NCBI RefSeq assembly: GCF_028389875.1
Contig: NC_084702.1
Location: forward strand, 43,523,053-43,587,052
Origin: Rhea pennata
Lineage: Eukaryota > Chordata > Aves > Rheiformes > Rheidae
Length of the DNA: 64,000 nucleotides
Reading direction: 5' to 3'
Both the position numbers and the translations under genes were made by a program. Position 1 is the first letter of the stretch; each line of letters begins with the position of its first letter. This document shows, piece after piece, positions 37,288 to 47,985 of this stretch. Under the pieces are notes generated by a model. That model saw only the letters and a list, made by a program, of their open reading frames with translations. It had not been told where the DNA came from and ran no database searches.

Positions 37288-40009
37288 GTGATTTTTGACC
37301 TCCACTGTCATATTCTGGTTTGATTTAGTCTTTTTTCCCCCTTTCACTTTCTTCTTATTTCTCTGAAGCAACATTTAACAGTGGTGCAAAATTAATTGTT
37401 AATCCTATTTCTTTGCTCAGAGAAAATGTAGCGATGTTTGCATAGTAGACAACATCAATTGTCTGTCAAAATGAAAACGTTTTTACTGTCATAACTGATA
37501 CTTAGTCACAACCTTTACAGTTACAAGATTTCCACTCTTTCCGCTATATGCCTGTTGACAAAGCATTTCAGAATTATAAAACAATTACAGTGTTTTCTTT
37601 TGTTTATGTGAAAATGCTAAATACAGTAGCATAAAAATGCACAATGGATTTTACAAAATATTAATAATCCCCTCTTATTAAGAAATCTACTTATGAATTC
37701 CTCTTGTGATCATATTTCTACCCTTTTATGATTTATCAGCAATTACTTAATACTTGACTTTGGCACACCCCACACAGCTGTAAGATAGTCTTACATTTCA
37801 GAACTGTTCTTTATTCTTCTACAAGCTCGAGTCCATAATCTTTTCTGGTTTCTTTACTTTGAACTGGAAGTTTGATGTAATTAGTTCCTGAGCACACCCT
37901 TTGAGTGCCAAACATGAGATGCATGTCTTTGGAGTGCATATGGCAAAGGTCCAAAATGAAGGGCAGAATGAGCAAACTATTGCCATAATGATGCAAAATT
38001 AATTTTTTCACTATATAAATTTTCTGTAAGTTCAGTTTCAAGAAGTAATATTTTCATGACCTATTTACATTAAACTCTGCAAAGTCAGTGCAAAAGCTAA
38101 GTTGAGATGGCCCACATATTAAAGAATCATAATAAAAGAAGAGGGATTATAAGTGCCCAGAGAAGTACCTTCTCTCTCCCTAAGGCAATCATGTGGCCTC
38201 ATGTATCTTGACTTTATGGTGTAGGAATATTCTCATAGATAATTTCTTTTCTAATGGTACAACACCTTGCAGGGCTGTGGAATGACTGACAATAAGAACA
38301 ACATTCACTTAGAACTGGTACAAAGCAGACTATATCATTCAAACTTTTGCAATGTTTTCATATATTTATTCTGTACTACATCTGCTGCAGTTTCACTGAC
38401 CAGGAGACTATAATCAAAGTCTTGCTAAGCAGTCTTAAAAAAATCAAATCTTATTCCTTTTCTGCATCTGGCTTTCCATGACCATTGTCAGACTGGCATT
38501 TTTCAAACTGAAGTCTGTTTTGTTGGCATAGATCGTATACGGCAGCTATTTCTGCTGTGTTCTTGTTTGGCTGAGTCAAAGCTATTGGAATTCAAGAGTT
38601 AGTCAAACTCAGCACACTGTATGCGGAGAGAAAGGTTGCATGAGAAAGCCACAAGGCTCTGTGTGATGTTAGTGGACTCTTCTGATTTAGATATAAGATG
38701 AATAAAAGATGAAGATGAATAAAAATGGTCTCCTAGTCCCTTCTCTCAGTCTTGAAAGTTGTGGTTTAGTTGTCTTCTAGAATTTATTTGATAACTCTCC
38801 TCTTTTTATATTGAGATTGACATAGGCACAGGACTGCAAGCCCTATCCAGTCATGCATTTGTGGTCTTATATATTTGCCTTGGTATTTAAGAACTCTTCA
38901 CACTCAGCTCTGCAAGGTGTACAGAAATGCATTTTTTAAATGAAAGGGTGGATTTTCTCTTAGTCAAGCAATTCTGAGAATTGGCTCTTCAAGAAAAACA
39001 CTGTTGCAATACAATCAGAACAGTTGAAGCCACTGCAACCACATTGCCTAAAGGAAATACATATTCAGTATTTCATCATTGAAACCTCTGAGAGTTCTCT
39101 CATCCAGCTAAGCCCTATGTTCCCAGGTGTGTAGCAGCACACAGACTTCTCTAGAATTTGCTTTCTAATTGACTGTATTAATATATACCAGTCTAGTTTC
39201 TGTTTGCTCTTTTAACCAGATAAGATTTTCTCCACAACATAAAGAACCTCGTTCAGCTGCTGTCGTACTAGTGGAACGGCTGTGTCCACAAAACCAACAG
39301 TGCTAGTAAGAAATTACAGCCAATATCCACAGACATAACTTTTATTCCTTGCTGATAGCTGTCTCGAAGAACACCATTGGCAGCAACTGTGAGCCAACTG
39401 TGGCACGCACAGCTCAGCAACGCATTTGTTGCCTCTATTAAGAAAGCAGCTCCTCTGCAAATGGGTCTGCAAACATACCGCGCAGAAAGCTTGCATTGCC
39501 AAAAGAGTTCAGAAGAGACCAAAATGGAAGGTCTAACTTCTTCCCCTTAGCTAGCTTTGTACACAGACTTCAGAGAGCTGTCTTCAGATTTTTAAATACT
39601 ATCCAGTATTGCTTGTGCTACCTATCAGGGCAAGTGCCTCCAGAACTAAGAAACGGAGTTGTAGCATGACCTGTAATAACCTACGTTTGCAGCTCTTTGT
39701 TTTCTTTCTGTTGGTTCATTATCGCTAATGTGAGTAATGTTAGTTGACGGCTGCTGCTGCATGAGAGGGAATGGTGTCAAAGCCTGAGCCTTTGCTATGC
39801 GCTGGGAGTTATGCACAAGCAAGCACAGAGTCTTGGAACAGATAGGAACTGTTTATGATTTGACAGCTTGTGATTCATGTGTGAAATGGGCCAGCAAGAA
39901 AAATTGTAGCACTTCTGCAAACTTAAATTGGAAAAGTTCATGAATGTTGATTAAACTCTCGAAAGTGTTAAAGAGTGATCTTGAGAATGTTTTTACTCTT
40001 CTAATATGT

Positions 40010-40205
40010 GTTATTAATAATAAAAAATAATAATTATGTTTACTACGTAGTACTTGTGCTATGCAAAATATGGGGTTTCCATTGTGCTAGATACTACACT
40101 ATTAGTAGTTCATCCCTGCCTTGATCTTCTAATACTTTTCTTTCTTCACTTATATGGACAAAGAAGGAAAAAGAAACTGCTAGCTGTTCATCCCAAGCAA
40201 CAAAA
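40010..40205 (+). mobile_element. Amniote MIR-like SINE fragment (MIR1_Amn type)
   Basis: A run of TTATTAATAATAA... leads into ACTACGTAGTACTTGTGCTA and GGGGTTTCCATTGTGCTAGA, then ACTACAC, CATCCCTGCC and TCTTCTAATACT. This follows the well-known reptile/bird motif order (ATTTGTATTACgGTAGcGCCTAGaGGCCCC...CCCATTGTGCTAGGCGCTGTACA...AGTCCCTGCCCC-AAGAGCTTACAATCT). The part after 40140 (GGACAAAGAAGGAAAAAGAA) may be the A-rich region before the conserved core, but is uncertain. Confidence 0.55.
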
Positions 40206-41801
40206 ACAAAACTAGCATGGGATAAAAGGTGGCATGCCTATAATCAAGGTGACACTGATCAATATACTACTATAAGCACAGGTACCTCATATAGCTGGAA
40301 ACACCTATTTCTTTTCATATGATATTGCTTTGAATTCAGTATCTTAGTTTTATCTGTAAGTATACCTCTCTTCTTCGTCTTCATCTTCTAATCTCCTTCT
40401 ATTTTGAAAAGACTGCTTAAAAGCAGTGCTGCTAACCAACCACTGATATTCTAGTTGGGACCAGCTGCAGGTACTCACTGCACAGAAAGCATCCTGAAAT
40501 GCTAACTTTCACCATGTGGTAAATTCTGGAAAAACATAGTCTCAGCATGGGCCTTCGGACAGCATGCACCACAAAATATCACTTAAAAATATCCCAAGGT
40601 CAAGCTGGGTTCTTGTTTATCTTAACTGGTTTCAATCCTGCCATATCATCATAGGAGAACATTGAATCTGCACAGATGCTGAAATGAGAGCCTGCTCATG
40701 TAATACAATCTACATAATCTGTTTAGTGTATCTGCTCAGTACAGAGGTTTTTGCATGAATGATCAGGAATTTTTGGGCTGACTATATTGTATAAGATACC
40801 CTGTATCTATCTGCTTTTGTTCTCTTAAACTTTAGTTTTACATTACGATATAAACTCTTCAACCTAACAGTTGTAAATACGTATTTCCAGAGTGGTAATA
40901 CCTAAATTGGAGTTTCTGTGAGATACTGGGTCCCTGTAATAATTTACAATCAAGCAATATCTTTGAATAGTCTCTTTAGAAGATCTTTTAATGAATGATT
41001 TTAATTTGTAAAGTATAGAAGTGTAGAGTGGATGTAAAAAAAGGAAGATATATGTTTGTCCTAGAACTGTGGATTCTCTAGCTTTGGCATTACCCCTGGG
41101 CTATATCAGTTATTCTCACTGACTCACTATTAATGACAAATCAGTATAATGGACTTTTCTTTTTGTAAAGCCAGAAACTGTACAGAGAATTTTGACTGGA
41201 CAAAAACAAATGCCTTTACTTGCGCTTCCAGAATGACAGTATTCAAAATATTTTCATTTCACATAGACATAAGTTTAATGTTTTTCAAAATGTATCAACA
41301 AATTAATTCCTCAGAACGAGATATCTAGCACACATGAAAAAGCATCTGTGAAGACAAACCAACACAAAACTTGAACGGCAACACACTATATCCAAGTTTT
41401 TAGCTATCATGTATGGAGAGGACATAAAATTCCACTTTGAAGTGGATTTTTCTAATGTCTCAAAGGCTGCTCCCATTTACATTTTTGAAAATCTCTTCCT
41501 TTGTAATTCTTTTTGCGTCAATATTCAAAGAAGTTCATAAAATGTCATTAGGAAGCCAGGAAATCTTCTGCTTTCTTCTCAAAGTCTTCCTCAAAATATT
41601 AATCTTCTAAAGTTTCCAGACTAACAGCCAAACAGGTATGTGCTGAAGATGTCTTGCCTAATTTGTGAGCTGAAGTGTTTTGAGTATTTAGACAGACATG
41701 TAGATTTTGAACTGACAACCTGAAATGGAAACAAGGCTGATAATTCTAGATGTTTTTCCTTAAAACCAAGAACAAACTCTAAGAATGATCTACAAAAGAA
41801 A

Positions 41802-41850
41802 GATATATACATACATACATATATACATACACATATACAAATATATATAT
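41802..41850 (+). repeat. (ATAC/AT)n microsatellite
   Basis: Mixed ATAC, CATA and AT units over about 49 bases. Confidence 0.9.
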
Positions 41851-42044
41851 GGTTTCTGGATGCAGTAACAAGCTTTAAAATGTTAATGCTTGTTTGGGGA
41901 TGATCTCCCCAAAAAGTGGTTCAGAATTCATTATGATATTTTGTGTTATGGCATTTTCTTTTCTCAGACAAGGATCTCAAAGTTACATCTCTGAACATCT
42001 AAAAACAGTAAGTGATTGAGTCTCAGTATGTCATAGTAAAGTAG

Positions 42045-42165
42045 GCATATATGTTATCTCTGGTTGGTAGTGCGGAAAATGGGGCTTAGAGAAGTGAGAC
42101 AGTTGCCAGACAGTTTAATAAGAAGAAAATCCAGAATGTTCATATAATTCCTTTAGACAGCAGAA
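42045..42165 (-). mobile_element. Probable MIR/L2-type core fragment
   Basis: GGAAAATGGGGCTTAGAGAA followed by GTGAGACAGTTGCCAGACAG and a GAAAATCCAGAATG segment resembles the antisense CORE-SINE sequence GGGGAAACTGAGGC.CAGAGAGGT.AAGTGACTTGCCCAAGGTCACACAG...GGATT.GAACC. It is shorter and more diverged than the copy at 33.2 kb. Confidence 0.42.
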
Positions 42166-42247
42166 AATACTCACAAACACAATTAAATACTTATACAGAT
42201 TCATCTGCAATCATTTTCTTCTGTTCTCTTCCATAAAATTATGTTTT

Positions 42248-42312
42248 TCTCTCTCTCTCTCAAAAAGAAACAAAAAAATCTATTTATACAACACACACAC
42301 ACAGTCTCTCTC
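42248..42312 (+). repeat. TC and AC microsatellites
   Basis: A short TC repeat (42248-42261), an A-rich spacer, an AC repeat (42288-42303) and a second short TC block. Confidence 0.85.
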
Positions 42313-43137
42313 ACAGGTAAATGTCTAAGAAGGAGAATAAATACCTTAAGTCAGAAAAAACCCACTTATCTGACTCAAGACTATTTGTCTACACTGTAAT
42401 CAAATGATGAATTTCTGTAAAGAAAGTGGTTCCTTTTAATATTATTATTTATGCTTTTGGAACCTCCTCCTCTCATATGAAAATTAGTATGAGATTTTGT
42501 TCTATATTATTCTTTGACAGCTTACAGTAAGGAATTACAGCAAAAGATGGGAGGATATGTAATTATTAAGCATTCCATTCAGATATTAGTTTGCAGAACT
42601 TGCAGCTGAGGTTGCTTTTAAGTCATTCTTCAGGAACAGATTTACAGAATCAGAAAGGGATTAAAAAATATAAGAAAGCTTGATGTTTTTAGGTCCTGAA
42701 AAATACATTTCTATAGATAAAACAGAAAAACAAAAGCTAAAGTTTTATATGCTTTTTTAATAGAAAACATCAAAGACAATTTAAACAGAGAACAACCACA
42801 GGTTTATATATTTTCTGTTAATCTAACTTCAATGAAATGCTACTGAAATGGAAATACACAATATTTTTAAAATCACATTTCTACAAGATGCTGATAACTT
42901 TTATGAAATACAACTACATTATCACCTGATTTGCAGAATGCATCCATTTCTCCAGAAAGTTCTTAATTCTCTGTATTTTTACAAAAGGAAAAAAACCTCA
43001 TGAGTTATTTAACTCACGTAAAATCACTTAACTTCTGAAAAAACAGGATTGGACCCTACTAGTTAGTTTTACTTCTAAAGCATGCACTCAAATTCATAAA
43101 AAATAAGAACTATACACACTTACAGGGAAAATGTAGA

Positions 43138-43139
<2 letters not shown>

Positions 43140-43187
<48 letters not shown>

Positions 43188-43188
43188 C
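43140..43188 (+). repeat. (TA)n microsatellite
   Basis: Twenty-one uninterrupted TA units (43141-43182) with a short AATATA tail; likely length-variable and able to extrude as a cruciform. Confidence 0.95.
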
Positions 43189-44738
43189 ATTTGCATTTCA
43201 TAGGTACTGAATTTTGAATGGCAATTGTGAAGTAAGCAAAACAAGTCACTTTAACAATACTTTTCACACAAGTAACATCAATGAGCTTTGCCTCCAGAAG
43301 TCATTTGTATCTGTTTAAGATAAGTATTGTGAACAGTGATGGAAAGCTACAGAAATGCCGTGTATTTTCAAGGGAAATCTGCAAATAAAATCTACAGATT
43401 TATCACTTTGAATGCCTTCTGTCTGAGAGAAAACCTTAAACTGAGCTTAGTTGAATTGTTTTGAGGTACGTGATCAGTTAATGTAGTAACTGCAGCATAG
43501 CGCTCCAACACATTGAAAGTCTATGCAACCAGAAAACACATGATAGAGTATATGCTAAACACTGATTAACACTACAGAGCTGAAGATCGAGGGGCAGCTA
43601 CAGAGGTTTAGCAGAGGTAGATGAAGACAGTTTTTGTGCCTATACATTATTTTTTCTAAATATTATATCGAAAACAGTTTAATTCAAGGTAAACTGCTTG
43701 TTAACAATCTTTTGTTTCTCCTAAATGAAGGCTATATGGCCAGATGCTGTTGGCATGCAGAAGCAGCTTATAACTCTGGTATCAATAATTGCTTAAAGGT
43801 TTAATCACAAAAAAGGACAGCAGACAGGAGGTTGGCATGCTTTCTGTGTTGGGTGTTTGATGTATTCCTATGAATGGCTATGTTGTAACAAAAAGCTTGC
43901 TTTTTGTTCATTTAAATATTATCTTTTTACATGCAGAATTAATTGGTTTTTATTTCGGGTCCAAAGGATTTATGTCCCTGTGTTGTCTATAAACTAATAA
44001 GATACAGCCACCTACAGCTTGCTAAGTAAAGCAGGAAAAAAACCATGTCTTCCTGTTACAACTCTGTTCTTTTTTGAAGTTTTTTTCAGTTAGTGATAGT
44101 TTGGCACCTTTTCATAGCTTTATATCCTGTTAAACAAAAAGCCAAATACTATATTCATGGCAGGGTATTTTGCATGCAAGATAAAGCTCTGACTCTGCTA
44201 TTAAAATGTGTTTTAAGTTAAACAAACAAAACCTTTGCCTCTTCCACGTGATGCTTCTTACGAGACCTGACCAGAGAGAAAAAAGTCATTACCTTCCTCT
44301 TACCAACTTAGCTGAGGAGATTCTTTGAAAAACAGTCTGCTATTAAAATGTTATGTTTCCTGTAAAGGCAGTGATTTCTGTAAGTCCACACTAGAAAAAT
44401 ATTTAGGAAAGCTAACATTAGATGTTAAATTTCTATTCAAAGAATTCAGTTCAGATGGCACAAAAGGGGATATTTTGAATAAAAAAGTAAGAAAAAAGTT
44501 TGGGTTTTGTTGTCTTTTTTTATCTATTTGTTGTCTTTTTTTTAATCTTTTTTATCCTACTTAGCCTATAAACCGCAGAATTTTAAGAAAGCCTGAAGAA
44601 AACCATATATAGAGAAAAATAAGGTAAATCTTCAAACCCTTGATAACAAAGATTTAAAAGTTGTACATATCCTCTGTTTAAAAATTTCAGGGACTGGAGT
44701 GTTTTATTTTTTCATTTTTATTTATTTATTTTTTTTTT

Positions 44739-44764
44739 GAGAGAGAGAGAGAGGAGAGAGAGAC
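44739..44764. repeat. (GA)n repeat preceded by T run
   Basis: A GA repeat with one slip (GAGG) follows a T-rich stretch at 44700-44738. It marks the upstream edge of the EFNA5 CpG island, about 115 bases before GC content rises. Confidence 0.9.
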
Positions 44765-45233
44765 GAATTCTATTCTCCCCTGGCAAAACAACAGCTACAT
44801 TAGTATGTGCTAAAGGTAAAAACTAATCTGCAATCATTTTCCACACCGAGGGAAAAAAAAAAAGGGTAATAAAATCAGGATCCTAGAGTGTCTGTGCATC
44901 TTCTTCGAGCAGGGACTCTTCCCCCCCTACCCCAACCCGCAGTGCGGCCCGGCCGCAGTGAAGCGGGCGCGGGGGGGCCGCCCGCCCGGCCCGGCCCGGA
45001 CAGGGAGGCGAATCGGCCGGGCCGGCCCTTGCCCGCGAGCCGGCAGGCGCCGCGCTCCAGCGCGGCACGCGGAGCCGCCACTGGAGGGAGTCTGGGCGCT
45101 TTCAAACGGCGGCGAGGCGGGCGCCGAGCCCCAGCCCCCAGCCGGCTGCGGGCCGGGGCGCAGGCCGCAGGCCGCCGTCGCCGGGGCAACGCGGGCGCGC
45201 CGCGGTGCCGCCGGGCGCGCGCGGGGCGCGGCC

Positions 45234-45280
45234 GCGAGCCCCCAACGGCCGCGAGCCCCCAACGGCCGCCGCCAACGGCC
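45234..45280. repeat. 17-base GC-rich tandem repeat in CpG island
   Basis: GCGAGCCCCCAACGGCC occurs twice head to tail (45234-45250 and 45251-45267), followed by a shortened copy GCCGCCAACGGCC to 45280. The local duplication lies in the densest CpG part of the island. Confidence 0.85.
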
Positions 45281-46068
45281 TCTCGGCGGGAGCCGGCGGC
45301 CGCTCACCTGCCGGCGCGGGGCTGCCGGTGCGCCGGCGTGGCGCCGCCGCCCCGCCGCTCGTCTGGGCGGCCGAAAGCGGCGTCGCGGCGGCATTATTGC
45401 CATCTCATGCCGAGCCGAAACGTGAATTTTGCCAAGTGCGCGGAAGCGGCGGCCTTTGCCGCATTAGCAGCAGCCCGGGGCGGGGGCACGTTTGCGCCTT
45501 CCCGGCAGTGCCAGAGGTGTTGGCAGGCCGCGCCCTGGTACAGGCGAGCGCCCAAACTGTTCAAAGATCCCGGTGTAGCAACCCGAATGCGTTTGTTGGA
45601 AGAAGAGGATTAAAGGCAAAACAAAGCAGACCAGAACCTCCTTCCCGACTGCTAAGCAGCCGCCCGATTTTGATTATGCAACGCCTAAGAGTAAAGTTGC
45701 AATGTGCAAGCAAATTCAACTGATCCAATCGCATCTGCCCTGCTCGCAGCTGATGCCGTGCATCACCCGGGGCGTACAAACCCCGCGTTCAGGCTTAGAA
45801 GTGGGAAAGGATTTTTTTTTTTTTACAATGGAATTACCCCGCACGCCGTTTCCCGCGGCAGATGGAAACGCATCCCTGAGCTTGCGTGAGCGGACCCCTC
45901 TCCCAACAGCCGGCGCTGAAATGGTTACGTTCAGCAGCGAGGCTGCACAGGAACCACTCCGATGTCTTAGTAATTCAATTAGTCAGGTTTCGAGAAGGTG
46001 GGGCCGGGTGTTTTTTTGGCATGGAGGAGGAGAAGCCTAGGACGACACCTCCTTTCTCGTGTTGCAAA

Positions 46069-46075
46069 CCAATCA
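46069..46075 (+). promoter_or_regulatory. Forward CCAAT box (NF-Y type)
   Basis: CCAATCA occurs in the context AAACCAATCAGG, a near-ideal NF-Y site, inside the EFNA5 CpG island about 1.9 kb upstream of the ATG. NF-Y sites usually lie 60-100 bases upstream of a start site, so it could mark a distal start for this gene. Inference from motif only. Confidence 0.4.
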
Positions 46076-46290
46076 GGTTGAGGTGTTAAAAAAAAAAAAA
46101 AGGCAATCTGTAAGCAAACAGCAGGCTGTGCCCTCACTGGCTGCGCCGGCAAATCCCCCCCTTTCCCAAGTAAACTGCATGCAAAAAAATCCCACATGAT
46201 CAAGCAGCAGCGCCCGTGCTGCGAGCTGGCTGCCTGCACCTCCTCCTCGCCGCCAGCCCTCGCACGCTCTCGCCGCCAGAGCCCGCCCGG

Positions 46291-46326
46291 ACGCACACGC
46301 GTGTGCATGTATGTATGCGTGTGCAC
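46291..46326. other. Alternating purine-pyrimidine tract (Z-DNA candidate)
   Basis: Thirty-six bases alternate purine and pyrimidine without a break, built of CA/TG and CG steps. The tract contains the perfect 14-base palindrome GCACACGCGTGTGC at 46293-46306. A second alternating block of 18 bases, rich in CG steps, follows at 46364-46381. Such tracts can flip to Z-DNA under negative supercoiling near active promoters. Confidence 0.6.
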
Positions 46327-46468
46327 CGCGCTATACCGTCGCTATACCGCCGCCGCTGCCTCTTGCACACGCGCGCGCACAGAGGCGCCCAGCGCGCCGG
46401 GCTCCGAGATTTTCCTGGGCTGCTGATGTCGGATTTACACGCAGTGAAGGAACCGGGCATTGCAAAAG

Positions 46469-46477
46469 GGGGCGTGA
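46469..46477 (+). promoter_or_regulatory. GC-box / KLF-type element
   Basis: GGGGGCGTG lies just upstream of the 37-base T run in the CpG island. It matches SP/KLF family sites. Many weaker GC boxes occur through 44.9-48.5 kb; this one stands out because its surroundings are less GC-rich. Confidence 0.3.
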
Positions 46478-46507
46478 CTGTTTAAAGATTTTTTTTTCCT
46501 CCCATAA

Positions 46508-46510
<3 letters not shown>

Positions 46511-46547
<37 letters not shown>
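46511..46547 (+). repeat. Poly-T run (37 bases)
   Basis: An uninterrupted T37 within the EFNA5 CpG island, between AAAGC and CCAAAAC. On the other strand it is a long A run. Its true length is likely polymorphic or mis-sized by sequencing. Confidence 0.95.
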
Positions 46548-47082
46548 CCAAAACTGACTTTTGCCCCTCCAATCCTCGTCGCGCTTTACGATCCCTCCCT
46601 GCCTGCCGCTGCATTCAAGTTTATTTATTTGCCTGCTGGCGTGGTATATTTTTCCTTGCTGCTCTTGCTGCTGCTTCAGAGGGAAAAGGGGAGCAGCTGT
46701 CGTGCAAGATCGAGAAGAAGATGAACGGGATTTTTTCCCCCCATCTCCTAATGTAGTCATCTGAGGGGTGGACTCCTTTTCTCCCACCCCCTCCCTGCTC
46801 TTTCAAACTGTTTTGTCCTTCCGCAGAAGTTGATGCTCCTGGGACTGGACCCGGCTCTAGCACAGAGTCGCTCGGGGAGGCTGAAGCCGGAGCTCTCCGC
46901 ACCTCGCCGCGCCGCTCCCTTCGTCCGCTGTGCCGGAGAGGCGAGCCAACACCAGCATCACCAGCGGAGTTTGCAGGCTTGATCTTCCACTTCGCCGGGG
47001 TTTTGCTTTTCTCCACGCCCTCTCATAAAACATTCCCCCCCCCCCCAAATCTCCTTGGTTTCCACGCCGCAATATTTCTTGG

Positions 47083-47087
47083 ATTGG
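47083..47087 (-). promoter_or_regulatory. Inverted CCAAT box
   Basis: ATTGG in GGATTGGCCT is an inverted CCAAT motif about 0.9 kb upstream of the EFNA5 ATG and just before a T-rich tract. With the forward box at 46069 it fits a CpG-island promoter with NF-Y input, but the motif is short and can occur by chance. Confidence 0.3.
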
Positions 47088-47286
47088 CCTCTCGCCTTTT
47101 TTTTTTTTTTTCTTTTTTTTTCCGCCTTTGCCGTTGCTCAGTCCTTGGTGCATCCACCGCCCAGGAACAGGAAGGACAAGAAAACCACTCCACAAAGTCT
47201 CCTTCAAGACACTGCGTGCCGCAGAACAGGCTCCCCAACTCCATCAGCGCAGCAAACAAACTCCTCAGGGTTTTTGCTTTCCCCTG

Positions 47287-47336
47287 TTTTTTTTTTTTTT
47301 TTCCCTTTTTTTTCCTCCCCCCCCTTTTTTTTCCCC
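47287..47336 (+). repeat. 50-base homopyrimidine tract
   Basis: An uninterrupted run of C and T on the + strand (T16, C3, T8, CCT, C8, T8, C4), about 650 bases upstream of the EFNA5 ATG. The T8-CCTC8-T8 part is nearly a mirror repeat, the geometry needed for intramolecular triplex DNA. If transcribed, it would make a U/C-rich leader segment. Related tracts, C12 at 47035-47046 and T-rich 47097-47121, lie just upstream. Confidence 0.75.
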
Positions 47337-47483
47337 GGCGGGGGGTGCGGACGGCAAGGAAGGAAGACACAAACTTTGTACTTGCCGATCCGCTGCTACT
47401 TCTCGCCCCACCCGGCTGCCTTTGACGCTCCGCCGGGACCCCCCGCGGGCTTCCAGCGGGGAGAGCTCCTTCCCCGCCGCCTG

Positions 47484-47504
47484 CCCGGCCCCGGCCCCGG
47501 CCCC
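47484..47504 (-). other. G-quadruplex / i-motif candidate
   Basis: Four C runs (CCC, CCCC, CCCC, CCCC) separated only by GG on the + strand give a compact G-quadruplex motif on the minus (template) strand and an i-motif on the plus strand, about 0.5 kb upstream of the EFNA5 start codon. Confidence 0.55.
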
Positions 47505-47609
47505 AGCGCCGCGCACCGGGCCGCACCGCCAGCGCCAGCGCGCCGGGGCCGCTCGCAGGGGCCGGCGGAGCGGCGCCCCCCGCCCGCCGCGCCGGGGGGG
47601 GCCCGGTGC

Positions 47610-47714
47610 ATGTCTCGCCGCGGGCCGCTCCGCACGGGACTCCCGGTGAATGAGCGCCGCCCGCCGCCCGCCGCCGCCCCGCGCCTCGGCTGCCGCCTGC
47701 CCCTGCCGGGCTGA
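47610..47714 (+). other. Upstream ORF 1, 34 codons, in possible EFNA5 leader
   Basis: An ATG at 47610 opens a 34-codon frame starting MSRRGPLRTG and ending at TGA 47712-47714, 271 bases before the EFNA5 ATG. The peptide is Arg/Pro-rich and looks like translated CpG-island DNA rather than a functional peptide. If the transcript starts upstream of 47610, it could lower or tune EFNA5 translation. Its frame differs from ephrin. Confidence 0.4.
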
Positions 47715-47724
47715 GGCTCCCTGA
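47650..47724 (+). other. Upstream ORF 2, 24 codons, overlapping uORF 1
   Basis: A second ATG at 47650 opens a 24-codon frame in another register (MSAARRPPPP...), stopping at TGA 47722-47724. It overlaps uORF 1 almost fully. The ATG has C at -1 of a GGTGAATGA context and is not a strong Kozak site. It is relevant only if the 5' UTR reaches this far upstream. Confidence 0.35.
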
Positions 47725-47985
47725 GGGCCGCGGATCGCGCCGCCCGGCCGCGGCGGCAGGCGGCCTCGCTGGCCGCGGCGCGGCGGCAGCCCGCCCTCCT
47801 CGCTGTCGCCCGCCTGCCCGCTGCCTGCCCCGCTCCCGCCCCGGCTGCGTGCGGGGCTGCGGCTCGCTGCCTTTTTGTTCACCCCCTCGTCCGCCCGCGC
47901 TCCGCCGCGGCCCGTTTTCCTGCCCCTCGCCCTGCCTTGCCTTCCCTCGCCCGCTCCGCCTGCCGGGCGCCGGCGGCCGGGCGCG
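47715..47985 (+). other. EFNA5: Probable proximal 5' UTR of EFNA5
   Basis: These bases directly precede the start codon and are very GC-rich with pyrimidine-rich runs of CCCTCGCC/CCTTCC type. They are likely transcribed leader because they sit between the CpG-island core and the ATG, but no transcription start is visible. The strong GC content predicts a structured leader. The two upstream ORFs ending at 47714 and 47724 would belong to the same leader if initiation is further upstream. Confidence 0.55.

Larger units (their letters stand above)
36661..44738. other. Intergenic, no gene seen
   Basis: AT-rich with an A-rich run at 37254-37287, two SINE-like fragments (40.0 and 42.0 kb), AT/ATAC microsatellites at 41.8 and 43.1 kb, and TC/AC repeats at 42.24-42.31 kb. 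A minus-strand 84-codon frame at 39268-39522 shows no recognisable family. Confidence 0.7.

Noticed and set aside
39268..39522. 84-codon minus-strand frame with Cys-rich, membrane-like composition
   Set aside because: Short, isolated in AT-rich desert, no recognised motif and no exon signals around it.
45075..45090. CTCF-like motif (CCGCCACTGGAGGGAG)
   Set aside because: It departs from the core consensus at two informative positions, including the final GGC; too weak to call.
44888..45613. 241-codon open frame in the EFNA5 CpG island
   Set aside because: It starts at GTG, is Arg/Ala/Pro-rich, overlaps equally long frames on the other strand, and resembles no protein. GC-rich DNA lacks stop codons.
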